From the NCBI RefSeq assembly GCF_900103345.1, contig NZ_LT629702.1, positions 5,006,501 to 5,070,500 of the forward strand: a DNA stretch of 64,000 nucleotides. Reading direction: 5' to 3'. Below, piece after piece: positions 37,682-47,524 of the stretch; within the stretch, counting starts at the first letter, position 1, and every line of letters begins with the position of its first letter. A model generated the notes under the pieces. That model searched no databases, was not told the DNA's origin, and worked only from the letters and a program-made list of their open reading frames with translations. This stretch comes from Pseudomonas azotoformans. Lineage in GTDB: Bacteria; Pseudomonadota; Gammaproteobacteria; Pseudomonadales; Pseudomonadaceae. The translations under genes and the position numbers were made by a program.

Positions 37682-38223
37682 GGGAACAAGTCGGCTTCCA
37701 TCAAGGGTTTACCGGCCTGGTCCTTGACGGACAGCTGGGGCGCTTGCGTCAGCTCCCAGTCGATCGCCAGTGTCGGGTCATTCCACAGGATGCTGCGTTC
37801 AGCGCTGGGCTGGTAGTAGTCCGTGGTCTTGTAGAGAAACTCGGCGTGATCGCTCAACACGACGAACCCATGGGCGAAGCCTTCCGGCACCCACAGCTGG
37901 CGATTGTTCTGTGCTGACAGCCGAACGCCTACCCATTGACCGAAGTTTGGCGAGCTGCGGCGAATGTCCACGGCCACGTCCAACACTTCCCCGGCGATGA
38001 CACGCACCAGCTTGCCTTGGGTGTGTTCGAGCTGATAGTGCAGGCCCCGCAGCACGCCTTTCTGCGAGCGCGAGTGGTTGTCCTGCACAAAATCACGTTT
38101 GAGCCCGGTGGCTGCCTCAAAGGCGCGGGCGTTGAAACTTTCGTAGAAAAAGCCGCGTTCATCACCGAACACTTTGGGTTCGAGGATCAACACGCCGGGC
38201 AAAGAGGTTTCAACAACGTTCAC
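37678..38223 (-). CDS. rfbC: dTDP-4-dehydrorhamnose 3,5-epimerase
   Basis: 181 residues. RmlC cupin fold with catalytic His in VLRGLHYQ and Tyr in LYKTTDYY, plus [12 protein letters not shown]. The start is GTG at 38223, overlapping the rfbA stop as GTGA; this gives the length normal for Pseudomonas RmlC. A longer frame to 38346 lies inside rfbA and is rejected. Confidence 0.93.
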   Translation of the reverse strand: MNVVETSLPGVLILEPKVFGDERGFFYESFNARAFEAATGLKRDFVQDNHSRSQKGVLRGLHYQLEHTQGKLVRVIAGEVLDVAVDIRRSSPNFGQWVGVRLSAQNNRQLWVPEGFAHGFVVLSDHAEFLYKTTDYYQPSAERSILWNDPTLAIDWELTQAPQLSVKDQAGKPLMEADLFP

Positions 38224-39095
38224 GTGTTCTCTCCGGCCAGCGAGTACAGGTATTGGCCATACCCGGTCTTGCCGAAGTACTTGGCGCGTTCCAGCAGGTG
38301 GTCGCGGTCGATCCAATGGTTTTCGTAGGCAATCTCTTCCAGGCACGCGACTTTCAGGCCCTGGCGGTGCTCGATGGTCTGCACGTAGGTCGACGCTTCG
38401 AGCAGGCTGTCGTGGGTGCCCGTGTCGAGCCAGGCAAAGCCGCGGCCGAAGCGCTCTACATGCAGATCGCCACGCTTGAGGTAGGCATTGTTGACGTCCG
38501 TGATCTCCAGCTCGCCGCGAGACGAAGGCTTGACTGCCTTGGCGATGTTGATCACGTCGTTGTCGTAGAAATACAGGCCGGTGACCGCATAGGGGGACTT
38601 GGGCTTGGCCGGCTTTTCTTCAATGGAAAGCGCACGCCCCTCCTTATCGAAGTCAATCACCCCAAAACGTTCCGGGTCTTTGACCCAGTAGCCGAAGACC
38701 GTGGCCCCGCAGCTGCGCTTGGCCGCCGTGCGCAATTGATCACCGAAGTGTTGCCCGTGAAAGATGTTGTCGCCCAGGATCAGGCACACCGGGTCACTAC
38801 CGATAAAGTCTTCACCAATCAAGAAGGCCTGCGCCAGGCCATCGGGCGATGGCTGTTCGGCATAACTGAAGCGCACGCCAAACTGGCTGCCATCGCCCAG
38901 CAGGTTGCGGTACTGCGGCAAGTCCAGCGGTGTGGAAATCACCAGGATGTCCTTGATGCCTGCCAGCATCAGCACCGAGATCGGGTAGTAGATCATCGGT
39001 TTGTCATACACCGGCAACAATTGCTTGGACACGCCCAGGGTAATGGGGTGCAGGCGCGTGCCGGAGCCACCGGCCAATACGATTCCTTTCATCAT
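38220..39095 (-). CDS. rfbA: Glucose-1-phosphate thymidylyltransferase
   Basis: First step of dTDP-rhamnose synthesis; 291 residues. Nucleotidyltransferase motif [20 protein letters not shown], then DNIFHG and [14 protein letters not shown]. Starts at the ATG overlapping the rfbB stop; the next codon is also ATG. Also called rmlA. Confidence 0.95.
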   Translation of the reverse strand: MMKGIVLAGGSGTRLHPITLGVSKQLLPVYDKPMIYYPISVLMLAGIKDILVISTPLDLPQYRNLLGDGSQFGVRFSYAEQPSPDGLAQAFLIGEDFIGSDPVCLILGDNIFHGQHFGDQLRTAAKRSCGATVFGYWVKDPERFGVIDFDKEGRALSIEEKPAKPKSPYAVTGLYFYDNDVINIAKAVKPSSRGELEITDVNNAYLKRGDLHVERFGRGFAWLDTGTHDSLLEASTYVQTIEHRQGLKVACLEEIAYENHWIDRDHLLERAKYFGKTGYGQYLYSLAGENT

Positions 39096-40174
39096 GCGAT
39101 CAGATCCCTCATGTCGGTGTTGCCCAATCGTTGACCCTGATAACTGCCATCCTGGACCCTGCGGCACCATTCCAGGTTATCGAGGTACCACTGCACGGTT
39201 TTGCGCAGTCCTGTTCCAAAGGTTTCTTCGGGGGTCCAACCCAGCTCTCGTTCGATCTTGCCTGCATCGATGGCATAGCGCTGGTCATGACCCGGGCGAT
39301 CCTTCACGAAGGTAATCAGGTCGGTGAACTGCTCGACACCGGCCGGGCGCTGTGGCACCAGTTCTTCGAGCAGGGCGCAGATGCCACGTACCACGTCGAT
39401 ATTCTTCTGCTCGTTGTGTCCGCCGATGTTGTAGGTCTCACCGACCACACCTTCGGTGACCACTTTGAGCAATGCGCGGGCGTGGTCTTCGACGAACAGC
39501 CAGTCGCGCACTTGCAAACCATCACCGTAGACCGGCAGTGGCTTACCCGCGAGGGCATTGAGTATCACTAGCGGGATCAGCTTCTCGGGGAAGTGGAACG
39601 GCCCGTAGTTGTTCGAACAGTTGGTCAGCAGCACCGGCAAGCCATAGGTGCGTTGCCACGCGCGAACCAGATGGTCGGAGGCTGCTTTGCTCGCGGAATA
39701 GGGTGAGCTGGGGGCGTAGGGGGTGGTTTCGGTGAACAGGTCGTCCACGCCATGCAGGTCGCCATACACTTCGTCGGTAGAAATATGGTGGAATCGGAAC
39801 GCACTTTTTTCCGCGCCGACGAGTGTTTGCCAGTAGCCACGGGCGGCTTCCAGCAGGCTGTAGGTGCCGACGATATTGGTCTGGATAAAGTCTGACGGAC
39901 CGTCAATCGAACGGTCGACATGGGACTCGGCCGCCAAGTGCATGATCGCCTGGGGTTCGAAACGTGTCAGCACAGCGCTGACAGTGGCCTGGTCGATGAT
40001 ATCGGCCTGTACGAACTCATATCGGCTGTTGGACGCAATGCTGGACAGCGACTCCAGGTTGCCGGCGTAGGTGAGTTTGTCCAGGTTGAGCACTTCGTGC
40101 TCGGTGTTTTCAATCAGGTGGCGGATCAGGGCAGAGCCGATAAAACCAGCGCCGCCGGTGATGAGAATGCGCAT
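39092..40174 (-). CDS. rfbB: dTDP-glucose 4,6-dehydratase
   Basis: Second step of dTDP-rhamnose synthesis, 360 residues. NAD-binding [14 protein letters not shown], catalytic [10 protein letters not shown] and [12 protein letters not shown]. First gene of rfbBACD, which supplies L-rhamnose for LPS core and O-antigen or rhamnolipid. The four genes overlap by four bases each. Confidence 0.95.
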   Translation of the reverse strand: MRILITGGAGFIGSALIRHLIENTEHEVLNLDKLTYAGNLESLSSIASNSRYEFVQADIIDQATVSAVLTRFEPQAIMHLAAESHVDRSIDGPSDFIQTNIVGTYSLLEAARGYWQTLVGAEKSAFRFHHISTDEVYGDLHGVDDLFTETTPYAPSSPYSASKAASDHLVRAWQRTYGLPVLLTNCSNNYGPFHFPEKLIPLVILNALAGKPLPVYGDGLQVRDWLFVEDHARALLKVVTEGVVGETYNIGGHNEQKNIDVVRGICALLEELVPQRPAGVEQFTDLITFVKDRPGHDQRYAIDAGKIERELGWTPEETFGTGLRKTVQWYLDNLEWCRRVQDGSYQGQRLGNTDMRDLIA

Positions 40175-40325
40175 GTCGGGGGCCTTTTCCTTAGACGGAC
40201 ATTAAGCGAATGAAGCATAGCTTGAGTTGTGACGCAGGGTGGTGCAAGCGCGGTATGCGTTGGGGGTTGCCTAACCCCCTCAACAATGGCGAGATAAGCG
40301 CCTGATAAAAAATAGAGGTCGTCCC

Positions 40326-43235
40326 ATGCTGCTCGCCACGCTGATCCACCGCGCCAGCCTGCCTTGCCCGCAAGTCAGCCCTGATCAGGCTGCTCAACTG
40401 CTAGAGCAGCACTACGGTCTTACGGGCACCTTGAAGTCACTGGGTAGCCAGCAAGACCTCAACTATAGGGTCGACACTGATCGTGGCCGCTTCGTTCTGA
40501 AGATCTGCGGGGGTGACTACGCAGCGGTTGAGTTGCAAGCCCAGCATGCGGCGCTCAACAGTCTGAAGGCCGGTTCGGGTGTGCGGGTGCCCGATGTCAT
40601 CCAGGCACTCAGCAGCGAAGAGTTGCTCAGCGTCGACATGGAGGGCCAGGCCCTGCATCTGCGGCTGTTGGGTTACATCGAGGGCCAGCCGCTGACCCAT
40701 TTGCCTCATTTGGGGCGTGACGTGATTGCCGGCTTTGGGGACTTGTGCGGACGTATGAGCCTGGCGCTTTGCGCTTTCAAACATCCCGGTCTGGACCGCA
40801 CCTTGCAGTGGGACCCGCGCCACGCTCAGGCGTTGATTGCGCACCTGCTGAAAACGCTGGAAAGCCTGCCCCATCGCGCTGCACTGGAACAAGCGGCTGA
40901 GCAGGTTGAGAACCGTATGCGCACCCTGGCCGCCCATCTGCCCTGGCAAGCGGTGCACATGGATATCACCGACGACAATGTGGTGTGGCAGCGTGATGCG
41001 CAACGTCACTGGCAACTTCAGGGTGTGATCGATTTCGGCGACCTGGTGCACACCTGGCGTATTGCCGACTTATCGGTGACCTGCGCCGCGCTGCTGCACC
41101 ATGCTGAAGGCGACCCCTTTGCGATTTTGCCGGCAATCCAGGCCTGTCATGCGGTGACGCCACTGCAGCACGAAGAATTACAGGCGCTATGGCCGCTGAT
41201 CGTCGCCCGCGCGGCGGTGCTGGTCCTGAGCAGCGAGCAGCAACAACGGCTGGATCCGCATAACAGCTACCTGTTGAAAAATGCCGAGCATGAGTGGGAA
41301 ATCTTCCATGTAGCGACCTCGGTGCCGTTTGAGCTGATGGAAGCGGCGATTCTCGGCAGTGTTGGCCAGGCCCCCGCACCGATCGTCAGCCAAGGCTTTG
41401 CGCCTTTGTTGCCGGGGTTGGTAGGCCGCGAGTTCGCGCTGATCGACCTGGGCGTGCTCAGCCCGCATTTCGAGGCCGGCAACTGGGAGCAACCCGGCAT
41501 CGATCAGCGCCTGTTGCAGGAGGCGGCGGCGGTGCATGGCTTGGCGGCGAGTCGCTATGGGCAGTATCGGTTGTCGCGTACCCGGCCCGACAGTGCGACC
41601 GAGCCGGAGACGTTCCCGTTGCACGTTGAACTGCACGTGCCGTTGGCGACTTCCGTCGAAGCGCCGTTTGCCGGTGTGGTGCGACGGGGGGCCAATGGCG
41701 AACTGCAGGTGCACAACAGCGAAGCGACCGTGCGGCTATGGGGGGTAAAGCCGCTGTTGCAGCCGGGTGCCGCAGTGCTCAAGGGCCAGGTCATCGGAGA
41801 AGTTGAAGGCCCGCTGACGGTGCAGCTTTGCCGTGCTGACTTGCCCGCACCGCTGTTCTGCGTACCGTCCCGGGCACTGGCGTGGCAAGCACTATGCCCA
41901 TCGCCGGCTGCGCTGCTGGGGCTGGCCTGCGACGCCGAGCCCGAGCTGGACCCCGAGGCCCTGCTGGCCCGCCGCGACGCCAGTTTCGCCCGTTCGCAAA
42001 AGCACTATTACGTCGACCCGCCGCGTATCGAGCGAGGCTGGCGCAACCACCTGATCGACATGCAGGGCCGCTCCTACCTGGACATGCTCAATAACGTGGC
42101 GGTACTCGGCCACGGCCACCCGCGTATGGCGGCGGTGGCGGCGCGGCAGTGGTCGTTGCTCAACACCAACTCGCGCTTTCACTATGCGGCGATTGCCGAG
42201 TTTTCCGAGCGCTTGCTGGCGCTGGCACCGGAGGGCATGGATCGGGTGTTCCTGGTCAACAGCGGCACCGAGGCCAATGACCTGGCGATCCGCCTGGCCT
42301 GGGCCTACAGCGGCGGGCGCGACATGCTCAGTGTGCTGGAGGCCTACCATGGCTGGTCGGTGGCGGCGGATGCGGTGTCCACCTCGATTGCCGACAACCC
42401 CCAGGCCTTGAGCAGCCGCCCGGACTGGGTACACCCGGTGATCGCGCCGAATACCTATCGCGGCGAGTTTCGCGGGCAGGACAGTGCGCCCGATTACGTA
42501 CGAAGTGTGGAGCACAACCTGGCGAAAATCGCCGCAAGCCAGCGCCAACTGGCTGGTTTCATCTGCGAGCCGGTGTACGGCAATGCCGGTGGTATTTCAT
42601 TGCCGCCTGGCTATTTGCAGCAGGTGTATGCGCGTGTGCGCTCCCAAGGCGGCGTGTGCATCGCCGATGAGGTGCAGGTGGGTTACGGCCGCATGGGGCA
42701 TTTCTTCTGGGGCTTTGAAGAGCAGGGCGTGGTGCCGGATATCATCACCATGGCCAAGGGTATGGGTAACGGCCAACCCCTGGGTGCGGTGATCACCCGG
42801 CGTGAAATCGCCGAGGCGTTGGAGGCCGAGGGTTACTTCTTCTCGTCGTCGGGAGGCAGCCCGGTGAGTTGCCGCATCGGCATGGCCGTGTTGGATGTGA
42901 TGGAAGAAGAAAAGCTGTGGGAAAACGCCCAGGTGGTCGGCGGGCATTTCAAGGCACGCCTGGAAGCTCTGATCGAGCGCCATCCGTTGGTTGGCGCCGT
43001 CCACGGTTCCGGCTTCTACCTCGGCCTGGAATTGGTGCGTAACCGGCAAACCCTGGAGCCCGCCACCGAAGAAACCACCTTGCTGTGTGATCGCCTGCGG
43101 GAACTGGGAATTTTCATGCAGCCCACCGGCGACTATCTGAACATCCTCAAGATCAAGCCGCCGATGGTCACGTCGAGGCGCAGCGTGGACTTCTTTGTCG
43201 ACATGCTGTCGAAGGTGCTGGATGAGCAGTTGTGA
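40326..43235 (+). CDS. APH kinase / M23-like / class III aminotransferase fusion
   Basis: 969 residues in three parts. Residues 20-320: choline/APH-type kinase fold with HMDITDDN (H211, D213, N218) and VIDFGDLVH. Residues about 400-520: a beta-rich M23 peptidase-like segment (PFAGVVRRGANGE) without an evident H/D zinc set. Residues 540-969: class III PLP aminotransferase fold with VNSGTEANDLA, IADEVQVGYGRMG and PLP lysine K811 in TMAKGMGNGQPLG. Class III proteins of the AGXT2L group are phospho-lyases for phosphoethanolamine or phosphohydroxylysine. A kinase joined to such a domain suggests phosphorylation of an amino alcohol, then elimination to an aldehyde. The substrate is not known. It lies 121 bases upstream of aguA. 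Confidence 0.8.
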   Translation: MLLATLIHRASLPCPQVSPDQAAQLLEQHYGLTGTLKSLGSQQDLNYRVDTDRGRFVLKICGGDYAAVELQAQHAALNSLKAGSGVRVPDVIQALSSEELLSVDMEGQALHLRLLGYIEGQPLTHLPHLGRDVIAGFGDLCGRMSLALCAFKHPGLDRTLQWDPRHAQALIAHLLKTLESLPHRAALEQAAEQVENRMRTLAAHLPWQAVHMDITDDNVVWQRDAQRHWQLQGVIDFGDLVHTWRIADLSVTCAALLHHAEGDPFAILPAIQACHAVTPLQHEELQALWPLIVARAAVLVLSSEQQQRLDPHNSYLLKNAEHEWEIFHVATSVPFELMEAAILGSVGQAPAPIVSQGFAPLLPGLVGREFALIDLGVLSPHFEAGNWEQPGIDQRLLQEAAAVHGLAASRYGQYRLSRTRPDSATEPETFPLHVELHVPLATSVEAPFAGVVRRGANGELQVHNSEATVRLWGVKPLLQPGAAVLKGQVIGEVEGPLTVQLCRADLPAPLFCVPSRALAWQALCPSPAALLGLACDAEPELDPEALLARRDASFARSQKHYYVDPPRIERGWRNHLIDMQGRSYLDMLNNVAVLGHGHPRMAAVAARQWSLLNTNSRFHYAAIAEFSERLLALAPEGMDRVFLVNSGTEANDLAIRLAWAYSGGRDMLSVLEAYHGWSVAADAVSTSIADNPQALSSRPDWVHPVIAPNTYRGEFRGQDSAPDYVRSVEHNLAKIAASQRQLAGFICEPVYGNAGGISLPPGYLQQVYARVRSQGGVCIADEVQVGYGRMGHFFWGFEEQGVVPDIITMAKGMGNGQPLGAVITRREIAEALEAEGYFFSSSGGSPVSCRIGMAVLDVMEEEKLWENAQVVGGHFKARLEALIERHPLVGAVHGSGFYLGLELVRNRQTLEPATEETTLLCDRLRELGIFMQPTGDYLNILKIKPPMVTSRRSVDFFVDMLSKVLDEQL

Positions 43236-43356
43236 TTAATCGATTGTTATCGGTTAATTGTTGTCATATTTATCGACTATGATCTTTTGTCGCTTTTAAA
43301 GCCGATTTTTATCCGTTATAAAGTCGGCCTTTACCCCATTCGGAGTCCTGATCGCC

Positions 43357-44463
43357 ATGACCACCCTGCACAGCACCCCTCGCGCCGATGGCTTCCACAT
43401 GCCTGCCGAATGGGCGCCACAGACGCAAACCTGGATGATCTGGCCCGAGCGCCCGGACAACTGGCGCCTGGGCGGCAAGCCGGCGCAGGCTGCCCATGTG
43501 GCGGTGGCCAAGGCGATCGCACGTTTTGAACCGGTGACCGTTGCCGTATCCGCCGGCCAGTACGAAAACGCCCGCGCCCGCCTGGATGTGCCGAATATCC
43601 GCGTGGTGGAGATGTCCAGCGATGACGCCTGGGTGCGCGACACCGGCCCGACCTTCGTGATCAACAACAGCGGCGAAGTGCGCGGCGTGAACTGGGATTT
43701 CAACGCCTGGGGCGGTTTTGACGGCGGCTTGTATGCGCCGTGGAACCGCGACTCTCAGGTTGGCGGCAAGATCCTCGAGATCGAACGCGCACCGCGCTAT
43801 CGCACCGAAGGCTTTGTGCTGGAAGGCGGTTCGATCCATGTCGACGGCGAAGGCACCCTGATCACCACCGAAGAATGCCTGCTCAACCGCAATCGCAACC
43901 CGCACCTGAGCCGGGCCGAGATCGAAGCGGTGCTGAGCGCCAACCTGGCTGTGGATAAGATCATCTGGTTGCCGGATGGCCTGTTCAACGACGAAACCGA
44001 CGGCCATGTGGATAACTTCTGCTGCTACGTGCGTCCGGGCGAAGTGTTGCTGGCCTGGACCGATGACGCGCAAGACCCGAACTACGCCCGCTGCCACGCC
44101 GCCCTGGACGTGCTGCAAAGCAGCACCGACGCCCAGGGCCGCTCGTTCACAGTGCATAAAATGCCGATCCCGGGGCCGCTTTACGCCACCGAAGAAGAGT
44201 GCGCCGGCGTGGACCCGGTTGACGGTTCCCAGGAGCGCAATCCGTCGGTGCGCCTGGCCGGTTCCTACGTGAACTTCCTGATCGTCAACGGCGGCATCAT
44301 CGCACCAAGCTTCGATGACCCGCTGGACAGCCAGGCCAAGGCGATCCTGCAGGACCTGTTTCCGCAGCACGAAGTGGTGATGGTGCCGGGCCGCGAACTG
44401 TTACTGGGTGGCGGTAATATCCATTGCCTGACCCAACAGCAGCCTGCCCCGCACAAAAATTGA
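43357..44463 (+). CDS. aguA: Agmatine deiminase
   Basis: Hydrolyses agmatine to N-carbamoylputrescine and ammonia in arginine-to-putrescine degradation. 368 residues, the family's usual length. Catalytic Cys C357 in [12 protein letters not shown], with [12 protein letters not shown] and [13 protein letters not shown] conserved. The usual partner aguB is not in this window next to it. Confidence 0.95.
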   Translation: MTTLHSTPRADGFHMPAEWAPQTQTWMIWPERPDNWRLGGKPAQAAHVAVAKAIARFEPVTVAVSAGQYENARARLDVPNIRVVEMSSDDAWVRDTGPTFVINNSGEVRGVNWDFNAWGGFDGGLYAPWNRDSQVGGKILEIERAPRYRTEGFVLEGGSIHVDGEGTLITTEECLLNRNRNPHLSRAEIEAVLSANLAVDKIIWLPDGLFNDETDGHVDNFCCYVRPGEVLLAWTDDAQDPNYARCHAALDVLQSSTDAQGRSFTVHKMPIPGPLYATEEECAGVDPVDGSQERNPSVRLAGSYVNFLIVNGGIIAPSFDDPLDSQAKAILQDLFPQHEVVMVPGRELLLGGGNIHCLTQQQPAPHKN

Positions 44464-44523
44464 GTGCAGTTGTAACAGCGCCTTGGCGATAGCTCGGCGC
44501 TAACCGCTTTCAGTGTTCATAGC

Positions 44524-44556
44524 AAGCCCGCGGCCCAGCAAGGTCGCGGGCTTTTT
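44524..44556 (+). terminator. Intrinsic terminator of aguA
   Basis: AAGCCCGCG, a 12-base loop, CGCGGGCTT and TTTTTG, 61 bases after the aguA stop. Confidence 0.85.
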
Positions 44557-44697
44557 TGTGTGCGCATGCCTATAAACACGAGACATTGGCATAGCTCTTG
44601 TATCGGTGCTGTCACAGTGGCCCAAGGTGATGACTGCACAGTTCTGTCATAAACCTTGAGTAAGTTAGCCGCTCACGCAGTAGGAGAGAGCGCTGAA

Positions 44698-44910
44698 ATG
44701 AATGCCGATATCAACCTGATGTACACGCGCACGTTCCACCCTTTGCGGGTCAACGGCGACGCGATCCATGCGCTGGCGCTCTGGTTGAAGGAAAACGGTT
44801 CGCGACAGATCAGGCAACAGCCTGACTTGCGCAGCGTGATGAGTGAACGCTATCCGGCGGGGTTGTTCAGCGAGGATGAAGTGAAGCTGCTGTGCGAATT
44901 GATGAACTGA
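44698..44910 (+). CDS. Small hypothetical protein
   Basis: 70 residues, MNADINLMYTRTFHPLRVN to LCELMN. The ATG at 44698 is preceded by TAGGAGAGAG; a longer frame upstream is unlikely. No recognised domain, charged and probably soluble. It lies between the aguA terminator and a REPIN. Confidence 0.6.
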   Translation: MNADINLMYTRTFHPLRVNGDAIHALALWLKENGSRQIRQQPDLRSVMSERYPAGLFSEDEVKLLCELMN

Positions 44911-44916
44911 TGCGCT

Positions 44917-45016
44917 TGTAGGAGCGAGCTTGCTCGCGAAGGTCGCCAACGATCACGCAGCGATCCTGGTTGATCGCGGCGCTCTCGGGTTTTTCGCGAG
45001 CAAGCTCGCTCCTACA
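44917..45016. repeat. REPIN, GTAGGAGCGAGCTTGC class
   Basis: TGTAGGAGCGAGCTTGCTCG on the left and its perfect complement on the right, in the convergent gap before the TonB receptor gene's stop. Confidence 0.92.
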
Positions 45017-45025
45017 GGATGGTTT

Positions 45026-47113
45026 CTAGAAGCTGTAGGTACCTGTAACTACCAGGCTGCGCGGCTCCCCTGGCTGGATCTGCGCCACGCTGGTCGCCGA
45101 CGCATAGTAGTTTTTGTCCGCGATATTGTTCAGCGCCACCCTCACGTCCCATTCCTTCTGGCGGAACCCGGCCAACGCATCCCAACGGCCATAACCCGGC
45201 AGCACCACAGTGTTGAGGCTGTCGGCGTAGCGGTCGCCCACCAGGGTCAAACCGGTTTCGGCATACCAGCCCATTTCCGGTTTCCAAGTGATGAACAGGC
45301 TGCCATTGCGCTTGGCCACATCACTGACGCGCTTGCCCTCAAAGCCGTTGTTGTCCTTCACCACCGTGGCGTCCTGCAGGCCGATTCCCCCGCGAACGTA
45401 CCAGTTGCCGACGATCTTGCCGGTGGCGGTCAGCTCCACGCCGCGTGAGCGTTGCAAGCCGCTGAGCAGGGTGATGGTGCGGTCCAGTGGGTCGCTGGTG
45501 CGGCGGTTGTAGAGTTCCAGTTCGTACACCGCCAGGGTGGTACTCAGGCGGTCGTCGAGCCAGTCGCTCTTGACCCCGATTTCCTTCTGTTTGGTCAGCT
45601 CCGGGCTCAGGTCGTTGACGCTGCCGGCGGCATTCGGGGTGATGCCGATGAGGCCGCCACCGGCTGGGGAGAATGTCTTGCTCCACGAGGCGTAGAACGA
45701 GTGATGTTCCAGCGGCGTCCAGACCACGCCAAAGCGCGGGCTGGTGCTGTGGCTGTCGACGGCCTGCCGGGTGTTGAGGATTTTGTTCTTGGTGTCCACT
45801 TCGAAACGGTCATAGCGCAGGCCGGCCAGGAGTTGCCATTGATCATTCAGGCGCAGTTGGTCTTGTACATAAACCGCACGACTTTCCACTTCGGTGTGGT
45901 TGTTGCTGGATACGCTCATCCGTCCGTTGTGGCTCAAATGGCGATTGGGTTGGTTGAGGTCCAGGCTCGGCACCGCCTGACCACCACGGTTGACGGCGGT
46001 GGCGGTGTACAGCTTCGGATCGCGGCGCTGGCTACCCAGCTCCAAGCCGGTGAGCAGGCGATGTTCCAGGCCGAAGGTGCTGAAGCCGCCTTCCAGTTCG
46101 ACGTTGTTGAAGATGTTCAGCGTGGTCAGGTCTTGCTGCCAGCGCTGGCGTGTCACGCTGTTGGATGCAGGCACGTAGGCGGTCTGGTAGGTGTTGTCGA
46201 AATCACTGTCGAGCTTGAACACGCCCAGGGTCTGGCGCAGTTGCCAGTTGTCGTTGAGCTCATAGGCCAGCTTGGAGCGCAGGGACTGGGATTTGTCATC
46301 GATGTAGTCGCGGCTGTCGAAGTAAGTGGTGCTGCGGCTCACATCCGCCGGCCGGCCGTTGACCCCGGGAATGCCACGGTCCGGCGTGCGGTTGTAGCGG
46401 CTGTATTCGTATTGCACCAGCCAGTTCAGGTCCGGCGTGAGCTGCCAGCTCATGGACGGTGCGAACAGCTGGCGGTTGCCGCTGACGCCATCGCGGAAGC
46501 TGTTGTTGTCCTGGTTGCCCATGTTCAGACGCAGGCTGATGTTATCGGTGGGATCGGTGCTGAGGTCGGCATACAGGCTGCGCAAATCGTTGCTGCCGCC
46601 TTGGGCCTCGATACTCGACGTGTGGCCGGCGGTAGGCAGTTTGCTCACACGGTTGACGATCCCTCCCTGACCGCCTCGCCCGTAAAGTACGGCTGCCGGC
46701 CCCTTGAGCACTTCGATGCGCTCGATGTTATGCAGGTCGCGCACGTACTGGCTGTCATCGCGGATGCCATCCAGGTAGAAGTCGTTGCTCGCGTCGAAAC
46801 CCCGGATGCGCAGGCTGTCGAAGCGCGTGTCGGCGCCGCTGCTGACGTTGGGGATGCCGCTCAAGGCCTGGCCCAGGTCATTGGTGCCGTAGGCGCGCAG
46901 GCTTTCGGTCTTCACCGAGTCGATGGCCTGGGGCACATAACGCACTGGCGTGGCGGTGCGGGTGGCGGTGCTGGTTTCCTTGACGCGTGGGTCGTCTTCG
47001 TCAGCTTCGGCGCTGATCGAGGTTTCGGGCAAGGTGGTGGCCGCACAGGCAAAACCGGCAGACAGCAGAACGGAAAGCCCAAGGGTGATGGGCGTCAGGC
47101 GAGGGGCAGGCAT
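45026..47113 (-). CDS. TonB-dependent siderophore receptor (Fiu-like)
   Basis: Outer-membrane iron-siderophore gate, 695 residues. A signal peptide (ITLGLSVLLSAGFACA) is followed by the plug domain (SLRIRGFDASNDFYLDGIR, EVLKGPAAVLYGRGGQGG) and a 22-strand barrel ending in phenylalanine (VVTGTYSF). There is no N-terminal signalling extension and no adjacent sigma/anti-sigma pair, so it is probably only Fur-controlled. Catecholate siderophores are likely ligands by similarity to Fiu/PiuA; not proven. Confidence 0.9.
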   Translation of the reverse strand: MPAPRLTPITLGLSVLLSAGFACAATTLPETSISAEADEDDPRVKETSTATRTATPVRYVPQAIDSVKTESLRAYGTNDLGQALSGIPNVSSGADTRFDSLRIRGFDASNDFYLDGIRDDSQYVRDLHNIERIEVLKGPAAVLYGRGGQGGIVNRVSKLPTAGHTSSIEAQGGSNDLRSLYADLSTDPTDNISLRLNMGNQDNNSFRDGVSGNRQLFAPSMSWQLTPDLNWLVQYEYSRYNRTPDRGIPGVNGRPADVSRSTTYFDSRDYIDDKSQSLRSKLAYELNDNWQLRQTLGVFKLDSDFDNTYQTAYVPASNSVTRQRWQQDLTTLNIFNNVELEGGFSTFGLEHRLLTGLELGSQRRDPKLYTATAVNRGGQAVPSLDLNQPNRHLSHNGRMSVSSNNHTEVESRAVYVQDQLRLNDQWQLLAGLRYDRFEVDTKNKILNTRQAVDSHSTSPRFGVVWTPLEHHSFYASWSKTFSPAGGGLIGITPNAAGSVNDLSPELTKQKEIGVKSDWLDDRLSTTLAVYELELYNRRTSDPLDRTITLLSGLQRSRGVELTATGKIVGNWYVRGGIGLQDATVVKDNNGFEGKRVSDVAKRNGSLFITWKPEMGWYAETGLTLVGDRYADSLNTVVLPGYGRWDALAGFRQKEWDVRVALNNIADKNYYASATSVAQIQPGEPRSLVVTGTYSF

Positions 47114-47151
47114 CAAGGAATGTATCCGAATGGTTTGGGAGGAAAATGCAC

Positions 47152-47170
47152 GTTAATGGTAATGCTTTGC
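47152..47170. promoter_or_regulatory. Probable Fur box upstream of the siderophore receptor
   Basis: GTTAATGGTAATGCTTTGC matches 13 of 19 positions of the Fur consensus GATAATGATAATCATTATC. It lies about 38 bases before the receptor start, where iron-replete Fur would block transcription. Confidence 0.6.
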
Positions 47171-47395
47171 ATTTGCGCGCGTTATCCATTGCCAAACGTA
47201 TCAGCTTTGAAATGTGTTACAGGATGTGTTTGTTGCCGTTTTGGATGCGGTTTTTTGTCGCTTTCGATGTGGCTGTAAGCCCTGGCTTAGAATTATTTCG
47301 CCTAAATACAGACGATTCGCGAAATTGACACATAGTTCCGGGCGCGACTAGGATTGCGCCCAACGCCTGTGGCTAACCGCCATGACTCATCCAAT

Positions 47396-47441
47396 AAAAA
47401 AGGCCCGCGGCATGTTCAGTCGTCCGCGGGCCTTCTTTTTT
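47396..47441. terminator. Bidirectional hairpin upstream of the porin gene
   Basis: AAAAAAGGCCCGCGG, a 13-base loop, CCGCGGGCC, TTCTTTTTT. T runs follow the stem in both directions. It is upstream of the porin gene rather than downstream of any gene. Confidence 0.8.
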
Positions 47442-47524
47442 CCGGATTCAGTCGACACCAGAAAAAGCATTACGGAGCCTGGTGTCACAGCGCGTACTCA
47501 ACCAGGAATAAGGAATACAAGAAA

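Larger units (their letters stand above)
47114..47524. promoter_or_regulatory. Divergent region with Fur box, promoter and terminator hairpin
   Basis: 411 bases between the TonB receptor and oprD-family genes. Besides the Fur box there is TTGACA (47325-47330), an 18-base spacer and TAGGAT (47349-47354), a good plus-strand promoter. The stem-loop terminator (47396-47441) lies about 80 bases after its start. A frame from ATG 47382 to TGA 47531 (49 codons) runs through the hairpin and overlaps the porin start. Either a small RNA or an attenuated porin leader fits. Confidence 0.45.

Noticed and set aside
2716..45016. Repeats as a CRISPR array
   Set aside because: The repeats are palindromic REP units dispersed kilobases apart, not regularly spaced, and no cas genes are present.
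45452..47278. 608-codon frame antisense to the TonB receptor
   Set aside because: The minus-strand receptor is clear in sequence and motifs; this frame has none.
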